Shown here: in pieces, positions 1 through 5,963 of the stretch | How positions within the stretch are numbered: position 1 is the stretch's first letter | Layout: every line of letters starts with the position of its first letter | Assembly (NCBI GenBank): GCA_002404795.1 | Contig: DHKK01000154.1 | Location: 1-9,439, forward strand | Direction: 5' to 3' | DNA from: Clostridiales bacterium UBA4696 | GTDB lineage: Bacteria; Bacillota; Clostridia; Oscillospirales; Oscillospiraceae | DNA length: 9,439 nucleotides | Program-made: the position numbers and the translations under genes | Notes under the pieces: model-generated | Databases searched by the model: none | The model's input: the letters and a program-made list of their open reading frames with translations, nothing else | Told to the model about the DNA's origin: nothing

Positions 1-327
1 ATGCCGATTTTGTAGTTTTCTCAAATTATTGTCTTATCGGCACACGGCTAAGCTTCCGGCGGACTTTTTCTGACATTGGCTTACGCGCAGGCCGCCTTTG
101 GACTGCGCGTAAGGATGTATAGGAGAGGGTTCCAAAAGAAGAGGGGTGACGGCGATTGTCACGCGCACGGCTGTCGGCTTATCCGCAGATATTTCCGCGG
201 CATCAGCCGGGCGCATCGCCGGAAGATGCAGAAGAGAACCGATCGGTTTGTTTCACTTCTTATATTTCAAATATAGCGGAAGATTTTGAACAGGGTTTCA
301 AAAACCGGTAAAGAAATTGTGAACAGT
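1..327. other. Stretch without a supportable gene, rich in short palindromes
   Basis: I see no convincing gene here. The short open frames on either strand lack a good ribosome binding site and have low-complexity Arg/Ser/Ala-rich translations typical of non-coding frames. No tRNA or rRNA is recognisable. What is visible is a series of perfect dyads: 11-base arms at 80-90 and 103-113, AACCGATCGGTT at 237-248, TATATTTCAAATATA at 261-275, GGTTT/AAACC at 294-306 and TGTGAACAGTTCACA at 318-332. The last overlaps the fruK stop codon. On the minus strand this is the region downstream of fruK. It could be a leader or operator region for a gene beyond the left edge, or an untranslated tail. Base composition shifts to AT-rich at 1-40 and about 245-325. 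Confidence 0.55.
80..113. repeat. Perfect inverted repeat, 11-bp arms
   Basis: CTTACGCGCAG (80-90) and CTGCGCGTAAG (103-113) are perfectly complementary around a 12-base loop. No T-run follows on either strand, so it is not a canonical intrinsic terminator. It could be an RNA hairpin or a repetitive palindromic unit. The core ACGCGCAG/CTGCGCG also occurs in the arms of the hairpin at 1331-1361, on the other side of fruK. Confidence 0.5.
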
Positions 328-332
328 TCACA
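318..332 (-). repeat. 15-bp palindrome over the fruK stop codon
   Basis: TGTGAAC-A-GTTCACA is a perfect dyad covering the fruK TGA stop (328-330). Read on the minus strand it forms a short 6-bp hairpin followed by ATTTCTTTACC, so it could be a weak terminator for fruK. Its symmetry also fits an operator half-site pair of the TGTGAAC type. The stem is not GC-rich and the T-tract is interrupted, so neither reading is firm. Confidence 0.35.
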
Positions 333-1257
333 GCCGGGTGACGCGCACCTGCGGCAGGAGCTGTTCGATATCACAAAGCCTGGCCGCCTGCGTGCCGGAG
401 CACATGACGTTGGCCGCGCCCGTCGCCATGGCGAGGCGGGCCGTAGCCTCGCGCGAGAGCTGCCGCTGCCGCGCGTAGGCCAGCGCCGCGACGACGCTGT
501 CGCCCGCACCGACCGTGCTGCCGACCGGCACGCGCGGGCTTTCGCAGCGCAGCACGCAGTCCGTCCAGCACAAAAGTGCGCCGCCCGCGCCCATCGTTAC
601 GGCCACGCAGCCGACGCCCTGCGCCAGCAGCTCCTGCACGGCCCGGATTGTCTCGTCCTCAGTCGTGAGCGGGCGGCCCATCACGCCGGAGAGCTCCGCC
701 TGGTTGGGCTTGATGAGCGCGGGACCGGCCGTGACGCCCTGCCGCAGCAGCTCGCCCTCGGCGTCGAGATACACGGCCGCACCGGCGGCGCGGCAGGCCA
801 GAATCCAGTCGCGGTAGAGCGTATCCGGCGCACCCGCAGGCGCCTTGCCGGACAGCACGACCAGATCGCCCGGGCGCAGCCGGCCGGTCAGCTGCGCGAG
901 AAGCTGGGAGAGGACGGCTTCGTCTGCCGGGGCGCCGGGCTCGTTGACGTCGGTGTTGGTGTGCAGCGCGGGGTCGACGATCTTGAGGTTCGTGCGCGTC
1001 TCGTGCCCGGTGAACAGGTACATGCCCTCGATGCCGAGCGCGCGCAGCGCGGATTCGATCTTCTGCCCGGCCGCGCCGCCGAGGATGGCCGCGGCCACGC
1101 TCGGCTCGCCGAGCTCCCGCAGGACCTTGGAGACGTTGATGCCTTTGCCGCCGGGGTCGGTGCGCATGGCCGAGATCCGGTTGACCTCACCCAGACGGAA
1201 CGAGGGAATCTGCACGGTTTTATCCAGCGCGGGATTGAGCGTAACGGTATAGATCAT
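328..1257 (-). CDS. fruK: 1-phosphofructokinase (FruK), PfkB/ribokinase family
   Basis: This cytoplasmic sugar kinase of 309 residues would convert fructose 1-phosphate (from PTS import of fructose) plus ATP to fructose 1,6-bisphosphate, feeding glycolysis. The N-terminus MIYTVTLNPALDKTV is characteristic of the FruK/LacC branch. The substrate-binding motif GGKGINVSKVL lies at about 36-46, an NEPG motif occurs mid-protein, and the PfkB signature with GSTVGAGDS at 246-254 puts the catalytic base at Asp253. The length matches the family (about 300-310). The start at 1257 is preceded by GGAGG seven bases upstream on the minus strand. A terminator-like hairpin at 1321-1361 separates it from the genes upstream, so it probably has its own promoter. 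No fructose PTS gene or FruR regulator is visible; they may lie beyond the left edge. Tagatose-6-phosphate kinase (LacC) is the main alternative. Confidence 0.92.
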   Translation of the reverse strand: MIYTVTLNPALDKTVQIPSFRLGEVNRISAMRTDPGGKGINVSKVLRELGEPSVAAAILGGAAGQKIESALRALGIEGMYLFTGHETRTNLKIVDPALHTNTDVNEPGAPADEAVLSQLLAQLTGRLRPGDLVVLSGKAPAGAPDTLYRDWILACRAAGAAVYLDAEGELLRQGVTAGPALIKPNQAELSGVMGRPLTTEDETIRAVQELLAQGVGCVAVTMGAGGALLCWTDCVLRCESPRVPVGSTVGAGDSVVAALAYARQRQLSREATARLAMATGAANVMCSGTQAARLCDIEQLLPQVRVTRL

Positions 1258-1284
1258 GACAGGGCCTCCAGTGTCGTTTTGGAT

Positions 1285-1313
1285 AGTTTAGCACGCCGGG
1301 CGGGGAAAAACAA
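1285..1313 (-). promoter_or_regulatory. Candidate promoter of fruK
   Basis: On the minus strand TTGTTT (1313-1308) is followed after 17 bases by TAAACT (1290-1285), about 28 bases before the fruK start. The spacing is ideal, but the -35 matches consensus only in its TTG and the -10 in four of six positions. It lies just after the T-rich tract of the hairpin at 1321-1361, as expected for an independently transcribed gene. I see no catabolite-repression (cre-type) site nearby. Confidence 0.35.
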
Positions 1314-1320
1314 GGCGGGC

Positions 1321-1361
1321 AAAAAGAATACGCGCAGACAAATGACCAGTTTGTCTGCGCG
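1321..1361 (-). terminator. Intrinsic terminator upstream of fruK
   Basis: A perfect 12-bp stem (1331-1342 with 1350-1361, arm CGCGCAGACAAA) closes a 7-base loop. On the minus strand it is followed by TATTCTTTTTG, a T-rich tract typical of rho-independent termination. It would end the transcript carrying the lipoprotein and the 61-residue membrane protein before fruK. On the plus strand no T-run follows. Confidence 0.65.
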
Positions 1362-1392
1362 CGTTCTAAACAATATGGAGAAAAGGAGAAAA

Positions 1393-1443
1393 ATGAAAAA
1401 GACGTTTGCTTCTTGCAAGTATAGAATATCAGGATGGTATTAA
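1393..1443 (+). CDS. Possible 16-residue peptide
   Basis: The reading frame encodes MKKTFASCKYRISGWY and stops at TAA (1441-1443). Its only strong support is the ribosome binding site: AAAAGGAG ends five bases before the ATG, in the purine-rich run typical of translated genes here. An in-frame ATG at 1375 would give 22 residues but has no binding site. The peptide has one Cys, is basic and ends in aromatic residues; it has no signal-peptide core and matches no family I recognise. It lies opposite the untranslated 3' region of the 61-residue membrane protein gene. A plus-strand promoter is unclear: TTGTCT (1351-1356) with TATGGA 17 bases on is a poor match. It could be a leader peptide, a small regulatory peptide or chance. 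Confidence 0.3.
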   Translation: MKKTFASCKYRISGWY

Positions 1444-1514
1444 AAAACTTAGGGGGTAGATTTTAAATATCTGTGAAATCCTATGTCATTTTTCTTCTTT
1501 TTTCGCAAACGGAG

Positions 1515-1700
1515 CTACCGGACTGCCAGCACCAGCAGAAGCGTCGCCGCCAGATACAGCGCGAACGCAGCTGCGGCCAGCAGCAGAACGATCCCGCCCA
1601 GCAGCAGCGGCACGCCGCCGCGGCGCCGGCGCAGCACGAGCAGCGTAATGCCGCCTGCCAGCGTCAGGATAAAGCCGATCAGAGCAAGATCTGCGCGCAT
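1515..1700 (-). CDS. Small two-helix membrane protein, 61 residues
   Basis: The protein has two hydrophobic segments (about 5-23 and 32-59) joined by a short loop containing RRRRGG, so the positive-inside rule predicts a hairpin with its loop in the cytoplasm and both ends outside. There is no catalytic motif and no family I recognise. The start is well supported: AGGAGG (1707-1712 on the opposite strand) lies six bases before the ATG. It begins 36 bases after the stop of the lipoprotein gene with no terminator between, so the two are probably co-transcribed and may act at the same membrane. Leu/Ala-rich short frames can arise by chance in GC-rich DNA, but the ribosome binding site and operon position argue that this one is real. 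Confidence 0.72.
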   Translation of the reverse strand: MRADLALIGFILTLAGGITLLVLRRRRGGVPLLLGGIVLLLAAAAFALYLAATLLLVLAVR

Positions 1701-1736
1701 GGGCGTCCTCCTTTCGGGTGCGTGAGGCGGAGGGGC

Positions 1737-3314
1737 TTAGAAGTAATCGCCCCAGCCGTCGTCTTCGGTGTAGTCGCCCCAGCCGTCGCCGGGATCGGAC
1801 CACGGATCGTAGTCGTCGTAATATTCGTCGCTGTAATCCCAGCCGGCGTCGTTGGATTCCATGTATTCGCCGGTGTCGTCGTCGATATAGCCGTCGTCGC
1901 CGTAGCTGATGAACTCGTTCTCATAGCCGTTCCAGTACCAGACGTCGCCGTCCTCGTCGTACCAGTAGTACGGCGTGCCGTAGTCGCCGGAATCGCCGGA
2001 GTAGGTGGGCTGGGCGGGCACGGGCTTGGGCGCGGTGCTCCAGCCGGCGGTGTAGGAGAGGGTGGTGAGCATGTTGTTGCAGATGTCGAAGTAGTTGCGG
2101 ATGCGGCCTTCGAGCGCGATGGTCGTGGCGACGAGGGCGTAGCCCGTCGGGCCGTAATACCGGACCTCCATGCAGCCGCGCACCGGCTGGGTCAGATCGC
2201 TGGAGAAGACGTCGCCGTCGAGCCACATATAGCCGGTCAGGTTGTAGTAGTCGCCATTATCCTTGAAGTCCGAGCCGAAGGACTTGATGAGATAGCTGCC
2301 GTACATGCTCTTCATGAAGTCGTCGAGCATCTTGACCATGTAGGTCTTCGCGGTGGCCGCGCCCTTTTCCATGTAGGGGTCGAAGCCCTCGATGGGCTGG
2401 AAGGCGATCATGATGTTGGAATAATAGTCGTCCGTGCCGTCTTCCATCACAGCGTTGAAGCTCAGCGCGTTCGAGACGTTCGGCTGCTCATGCGCCTCCA
2501 TCTGGATGGGGTAGTCGATGGTGACGTTGGTGAAGCCGCCGGGGAAGGCGGCGGTCTGGTTCAGATCGTCCTCGGGCGTGGGCAGGAGCATGATGTAGTC
2601 CATGGCGGTGAGCGTATTGCCGTTCGCGTCGCTCAGAGCGCCGTAGGCCGTCTGCCACAGGGAGACGAGCTGGGAATCATCCTCCATGCAGAGCGTGATG
2701 TTCTCGCCCTCGTCCACGACGTAGCCGGGGCCGACCTGCTCGCCGTAGAGGTTGATGGCGATCCACTCGTAGTCCTCGTTGATGACGAAGTAGAACGGCT
2801 CATTGTCGAGCTTCCAGCAGCCGGTATAGCCGCTCAGATCGCCGGAAAGCGTGGGCTCGGTCTCTTCGGAGACATAGGCGGTCTCATCCGCCTCATCATA
2901 GTCGGACGGGTCATAGTCGTGCGCGATCTCGATGGGCACCTCGCCCTCGGGCGGCAGGAAGATGATATAGTCGCCGTCCTGGATCGCAAAATCCAGCTCG
3001 TCGACGCTGGAGTCGTACAGGATGTAGTTTTCGTCGTTGTAGACGAGGATGTTATAGGCAGAGGGGACCTCGGATTCCTTGTAGGTGCCGAGATCGGCAT
3101 TGATGGTCTCGCCGTCGGCGAACGCGCCGTCGACAAATTCGGTGTCCCATTCGGTGCTGGTCGAGGGGGTGATGCTGATGGACGAGATCTCGCGTCCGGA
3201 GCGGTTGACGAGCGTGACGGAGACGGTCACGTCCTTTTCGCCGCAGCCGGTCAGAAGCAGCAGGCACAGGACCGCAGCCAACAGCACAAGAAGCAGGTTC
3301 CTGACTTTTTTCAT
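1737..3314 (-). CDS. Large acidic lipoprotein with aromatic/Asp-rich tail
   Basis: A 525-residue surface lipoprotein of unknown role. Residues 1-23 are a lipoprotein signal (MKK, hydrophobic core, lipobox LTGC), giving lipidation at Cys24 and anchoring outside the cytoplasmic membrane. Residues 28-121 look like a beta-domain with VNRSGREI and SITPSTSTEW, a pattern I associate with recurrent bacterial extracellular domains. Residues 160-245 (from GCWKLDNEPF) suggest a lipocalin-like beta-barrel segment, and 256-425 may form an alpha/beta domain of PsbP/MOG1 type; both are tentative. Residues 438-525 are extreme: 29 Asp/Glu, 16 Tyr, 14 Gly and 7 Trp in 88 positions, with no Lys, Arg or His, ending in two DGWGDY units (510-515 and 519-524). 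GGGAGG precedes the ATG. The gene starts only 24 bases after the terminator of the regulator upstream and is followed by the 61-residue membrane protein gene. Confidence 0.9.
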   Translation of the reverse strand: MKKVRNLLLVLLAAVLCLLLLTGCGEKDVTVSVTLVNRSGREISSISITPSTSTEWDTEFVDGAFADGETINADLGTYKESEVPSAYNILVYNDENYILYDSSVDELDFAIQDGDYIIFLPPEGEVPIEIAHDYDPSDYDEADETAYVSEETEPTLSGDLSGYTGCWKLDNEPFYFVINEDYEWIAINLYGEQVGPGYVVDEGENITLCMEDDSQLVSLWQTAYGALSDANGNTLTAMDYIMLLPTPEDDLNQTAAFPGGFTNVTIDYPIQMEAHEQPNVSNALSFNAVMEDGTDDYYSNIMIAFQPIEGFDPYMEKGAATAKTYMVKMLDDFMKSMYGSYLIKSFGSDFKDNGDYYNLTGYMWLDGDVFSSDLTQPVRGCMEVRYYGPTGYALVATTIALEGRIRNYFDICNNMLTTLSYTAGWSTAPKPVPAQPTYSGDSGDYGTPYYWYDEDGDVWYWNGYENEFISYGDDGYIDDDTGEYMESNDAGWDYSDEYYDDYDPWSDPGDGWGDYTEDDGWGDYF

Positions 3315-3338
3315 GATGATCCTCCCAGATTGAAATTG

Positions 3339-3384
3339 AAAAAAACTCCACGATAAACGGTCTGATACCAGTTTACCGTGGAGT
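3339..3384 (-). terminator. Intrinsic terminator of the LuxR-family regulator gene
   Basis: On the minus strand a long stem pairs ACTCCACGGTAAAC (3384-3371) with GTTTATCGTGGAGT (3358-3345), with a single G-T wobble. It extends inward through GGT/ACC around the loop ATCAG and is followed immediately by seven T (3345-3339). This is a textbook rho-independent terminator placed 21 bases after the regulator's stop. Its T-tract ends 24 bases before the ATG of the lipoprotein gene, so it also lies in that gene's leader region and could act as an attenuator if transcription reads through. Confidence 0.85.
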
Positions 3385-3404
3385 GATCGGGTTTCATAGG
3401 CCCC

Positions 3405-5834
3405 TCAGGGGCTAATCTTGGGCAGCACATCGGCCAGCAGCATCCGCTTGCCGCGCGCGCCGCCGTCAAGGCCGAGCTTGTCAAAGATGCGCTTGAGGTG
3501 GTTTTTGACGGTGGCCTCCGACAGGTGCAGCGCCTCGGCGATCTCCGCGTTCGTCCGGCGCGCGGCGGCGAGCTGCGCGATCTCCAGCTCCCGCGGGCTG
3601 AGACTGCTGACGCGCGAACGCGCGGCGGCCGTCTCCGGCGATCGCAGCAGCGGGCCGAGCAGCGCCGCGTGCTCCGTGAACGGCAGCGTCAGGCCGTCCG
3701 GTGCGGCGAGGCGCCGGGCCGTGCCCAGCTCCCGCTGCGCATCCTCCCGGCGGCCGAGCTGGAACTGCGCGCAGGCGAGCTGGATATGCAGATAGATATC
3801 TGCCAGACAGGTATGTAAGGCGGTGTTCAGCGCGGCGCAGCTCTCGCCGCGGGCGAGCAGCTTCGTCCATTCGCCGAGGGCCAGCAGCACCTCGTTCTGC
3901 ACGATGCGCAGCATCGGCAGCACCGGGCTGAGGAACGAGGCGTCCGCCTCCGGCGTCAGATACCACGCGCCGGGGTCCGCACGGCCGCGCATGGCGTCCA
4001 GCCACGCCTGGCAGAGGTCGAGTGTGCGCAGGAGCAGAAACTGCCGCTGCGATTTGAGCGTCCCGTGCAGCTGCGCGAGCGTCTCGTCGATCCCGGCTTC
4101 TCCGTGCTGCAGAAGGGAAAGCCGCAGGGCGGTAAACTCCGCCGTGAGGAGGATGCTGTACTGGCCGCGCGCCTGCGCGGCGTCTCTGGCCAGATGGCAG
4201 CCGATCTCCGCGTCGGTGAAGCGGCCGCGCAGCAGGTCGGTCTCGCACTGCATGGAGTGCTCCGCGCCGCTGCCGTGGCCGTCGGTGACCTTGTAGTAGT
4301 AGGGCATGCACGCGCGCATCTGCGCGTTTTCCTCGTCAAGCTGCCCGGGCGTGCGGTGGAACATCATGAGGACTGACGGCGAGCCGAAGGTCCACGTGCC
4401 GCCGAGGTCGATGCAGCGGGTCGTGCGCGTCATGCGCGCGCAGGCCGAGCGGTGGAGCTCGCTCATGGCGGCGATGTCATTGTAGCGCAGAAAGCTCATC
4501 ACCAGGTCGCATTCGCCGAGATAGTTGCTTTTCTCCGCCTCGGAAAGGCCGCTGCCGGCCTGCAGGCTCTCGAGCAGCAGCTTCTGCAGCCGCAGCAGCT
4601 CCGGGATCTGCCGGAAGGAGTAGAGCTTGCGCATCAGCACGCAAAGCGCGTCCGGATGCCGCCGGAGCGCCTCCTCCGGGCATGACTGGCACCAGTCAAG
4701 CAGCATCTGCCGGTGCTCGCCGCAGATGGATTTCCCGCAGTCGCGCGCCGCAGCGGTCAAAACGCCGTCCCAGTCGCCGCCGCGGCAGAAAAACTCCGCG
4801 GCCAGCAGCTCCTCGCCCGCCCGGCTGTACCACTGGCCGAGCCTGCGGCAGACCGACTGCTGCAGCGCCTCGTCCAGCTGCGCGAACTTCCGGCGCAGCA
4901 GCATCCGCAGCATGTGGTGGCAGCGGTAGACGCCCGCGTCGCCGGTGGTGATGAAGGCGTTGTTGTGCGTCAGATCGTGCAGCAGCGCCTCGCCGTCGGC
5001 CTCCTGCCAGACGAAGCAGGCCTGTTCGGCGGTAAATTCCTCCGTCAGGCAGTTTTTGAGCAGGAACAGCCGCCGCCGCTCGTCCAGCGGGTCGAGCATG
5101 ACCTGCTCGATGAGCGTGTCGGCGCTGCGCGTGTCCGGCTGCCAGACGCCGGTCTGGCAATACGCGCGGAACATCAGATAGAGCATGGCCCGCCAGCCCT
5201 CGCTCACGGCGAAAAGCGCCTGCGCCTGCGAAAGCGTCATCGGAAGACGGCAGCAGGCGGCATACCGGCAGATCTCCTCCGGCTGCAGCCGGAGGTCGGC
5301 CGCGCCGATCGTCAGAAGGCCGCTGCCCAGCCGCAGCTGCGCGGCGGCGGAGAAGATCTGGTTGCGCGAGAGCAGGACGATGTGGACCTGCGGCGGCAGC
5401 CGCTCGGCAAGGAACGAGACGATGCCGGGCAGATCGACGCTCTGCAGCAGATGCACGTCGTCGAGAATGAAAAATACGGGATCCGGATGCCCGGCCAGCG
5501 CGTCCTGCAGCAGCTCGTGCAGCAGGCGCATGGTATGCGGGTCGGCCGGGAAGCCGAGCGCCTGCAGCTGCCCGGCAAGCACGGGCCGCGACCGCAGCGC
5601 GCGGCAGAAGCCGTCCCAGAAATCCTGACGGCTGTCGGCCGCGACGAGCTGGCGGAAGACCTGCGCGTGCGGGATCCGGGCGGCCAGCTGCTGCTGCCAC
5701 CATTTCAGCGCGGTCGATTTGCCGTAGCCCATGGGGGCGATGACGGTCGTGACGGTATGGCTGCCGACGCCCGCAAGCGTTTTCTGCAGGCGCTCGGAGA
5801 GATACAGATTGTTAACAGACGGATGCTGATCCAT
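3405..5834 (-). CDS. LuxR-family ATP-binding transcriptional regulator (MalT/LAL type)
   Basis: An 809-residue regulator with the architecture of the large ATP-binding LuxR (LAL/MalT) family. Walker A is APMGYGKST at 33-41 and Walker B VFFILDDVH at 120-128, in a STAND-type NTPase. A long helical middle (about 330-735), probably TPR-like, would bind ligand or partners. The C-terminal LuxR helix-turn-helix spans about 743-800 (LSPRELEIAQLAA, recognition helix around SEATVKNHLKRIFDKL). Known members oligomerise on binding ATP and an inducer, then activate promoters. AGGAGG lies seven bases before the ATG. The gene diverges from the operon starting at 5964, so that operon and its own promoter are the natural targets. 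There are no maltose genes nearby, so the malT name is not justified and the inducer is unknown. It ends in a strong terminator. Confidence 0.93.
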   Translation of the reverse strand: MDQHPSVNNLYLSERLQKTLAGVGSHTVTTVIAPMGYGKSTALKWWQQQLAARIPHAQVFRQLVAADSRQDFWDGFCRALRSRPVLAGQLQALGFPADPHTMRLLHELLQDALAGHPDPVFFILDDVHLLQSVDLPGIVSFLAERLPPQVHIVLLSRNQIFSAAAQLRLGSGLLTIGAADLRLQPEEICRYAACCRLPMTLSQAQALFAVSEGWRAMLYLMFRAYCQTGVWQPDTRSADTLIEQVMLDPLDERRRLFLLKNCLTEEFTAEQACFVWQEADGEALLHDLTHNNAFITTGDAGVYRCHHMLRMLLRRKFAQLDEALQQSVCRRLGQWYSRAGEELLAAEFFCRGGDWDGVLTAAARDCGKSICGEHRQMLLDWCQSCPEEALRRHPDALCVLMRKLYSFRQIPELLRLQKLLLESLQAGSGLSEAEKSNYLGECDLVMSFLRYNDIAAMSELHRSACARMTRTTRCIDLGGTWTFGSPSVLMMFHRTPGQLDEENAQMRACMPYYYKVTDGHGSGAEHSMQCETDLLRGRFTDAEIGCHLARDAAQARGQYSILLTAEFTALRLSLLQHGEAGIDETLAQLHGTLKSQRQFLLLRTLDLCQAWLDAMRGRADPGAWYLTPEADASFLSPVLPMLRIVQNEVLLALGEWTKLLARGESCAALNTALHTCLADIYLHIQLACAQFQLGRREDAQRELGTARRLAAPDGLTLPFTEHAALLGPLLRSPETAAARSRVSSLSPRELEIAQLAAARRTNAEIAEALHLSEATVKNHLKRIFDKLGLDGGARGKRMLLADVLPKISP

Positions 5835-5857
5835 AAAACGTCCTCCTGATTTCCTTT

Positions 5858-5886
5858 ATTTTAATAGTTTTGGATCGATCCGTCAA
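5858..5886 (-). promoter_or_regulatory. Promoter of the LuxR-family regulator gene
   Basis: On the minus strand TTGACG (5886-5881) and TAAAAT (5863-5858) are separated by exactly 17 bases, close to the sigma-70/sigma-A consensus. Transcription would start near 5851, giving a leader of under 20 bases that just contains the AGGAGG. The spacer holds the perfect palindrome GGATCGATCC (5872-5881), which overlaps the end of the -35 box and could be an operator. Confidence 0.75.
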
Positions 5887-5891
5887 TTTAC

Positions 5892-5920
5892 TTGACAAGT
5901 ATTTTCTGTACAGGTAGAAT
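5892..5920 (+). promoter_or_regulatory. Strong promoter of the plus-strand operon
   Basis: TTGACA (5892-5897), a 17-base spacer and TAGAAT (5915-5920) match the sigma-70/sigma-A consensus almost perfectly. Transcription would start about 5926-5928, roughly 37 bases before the ATG at 5964. The spacer contains the palindrome CTGTACAG (5906-5913). Its -35 box lies only five bases from the -35 box of the divergent regulator promoter; together they make the dyad GTCAA-N5-TTGAC. Confidence 0.85.
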
Positions 5921-5963
5921 CTAAAATGATAAAATGCCAAAAAATCTGCCAGGAGGACCGGCC

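Noticed and set aside
34..276. Short frames of 60 and 66 codons on the two strands at the left end
   Set aside because: They have no ribosome binding site, a doubtful start on the plus strand and no recognisable protein features.
286..1443. A 385-codon plus-strand frame opposite fruK
   Set aside because: The translation is Arg/Ala/Gly-rich without motifs, while fruK on the other strand has full PfkB signatures. Only the last 16 codons, with their own ribosome binding site, are kept as a possible peptide.
1473..3356. A 627-codon open frame on the plus strand opposite the lipoprotein gene
   Set aside because: It mirrors the acidic, GC-rich lipoprotein in antisense. Its translation is a monotonous Val/Ile/Asp/Gly series with no domain, and the lipoprotein frame has a signal peptide, lipobox and ribosome binding site.
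4713..5849. A 378-codon plus-strand frame opposite the regulator gene
   Set aside because: It is low-complexity and without a domain; it mirrors the regulator's well-supported NTPase and helical regions.
5934..5963. An earlier start for the 198-residue protein
   Set aside because: It lacks a ribosome binding site and lies only a few bases after the predicted transcription start; the ATG at 5964 has AGGAGG seven bases upstream.
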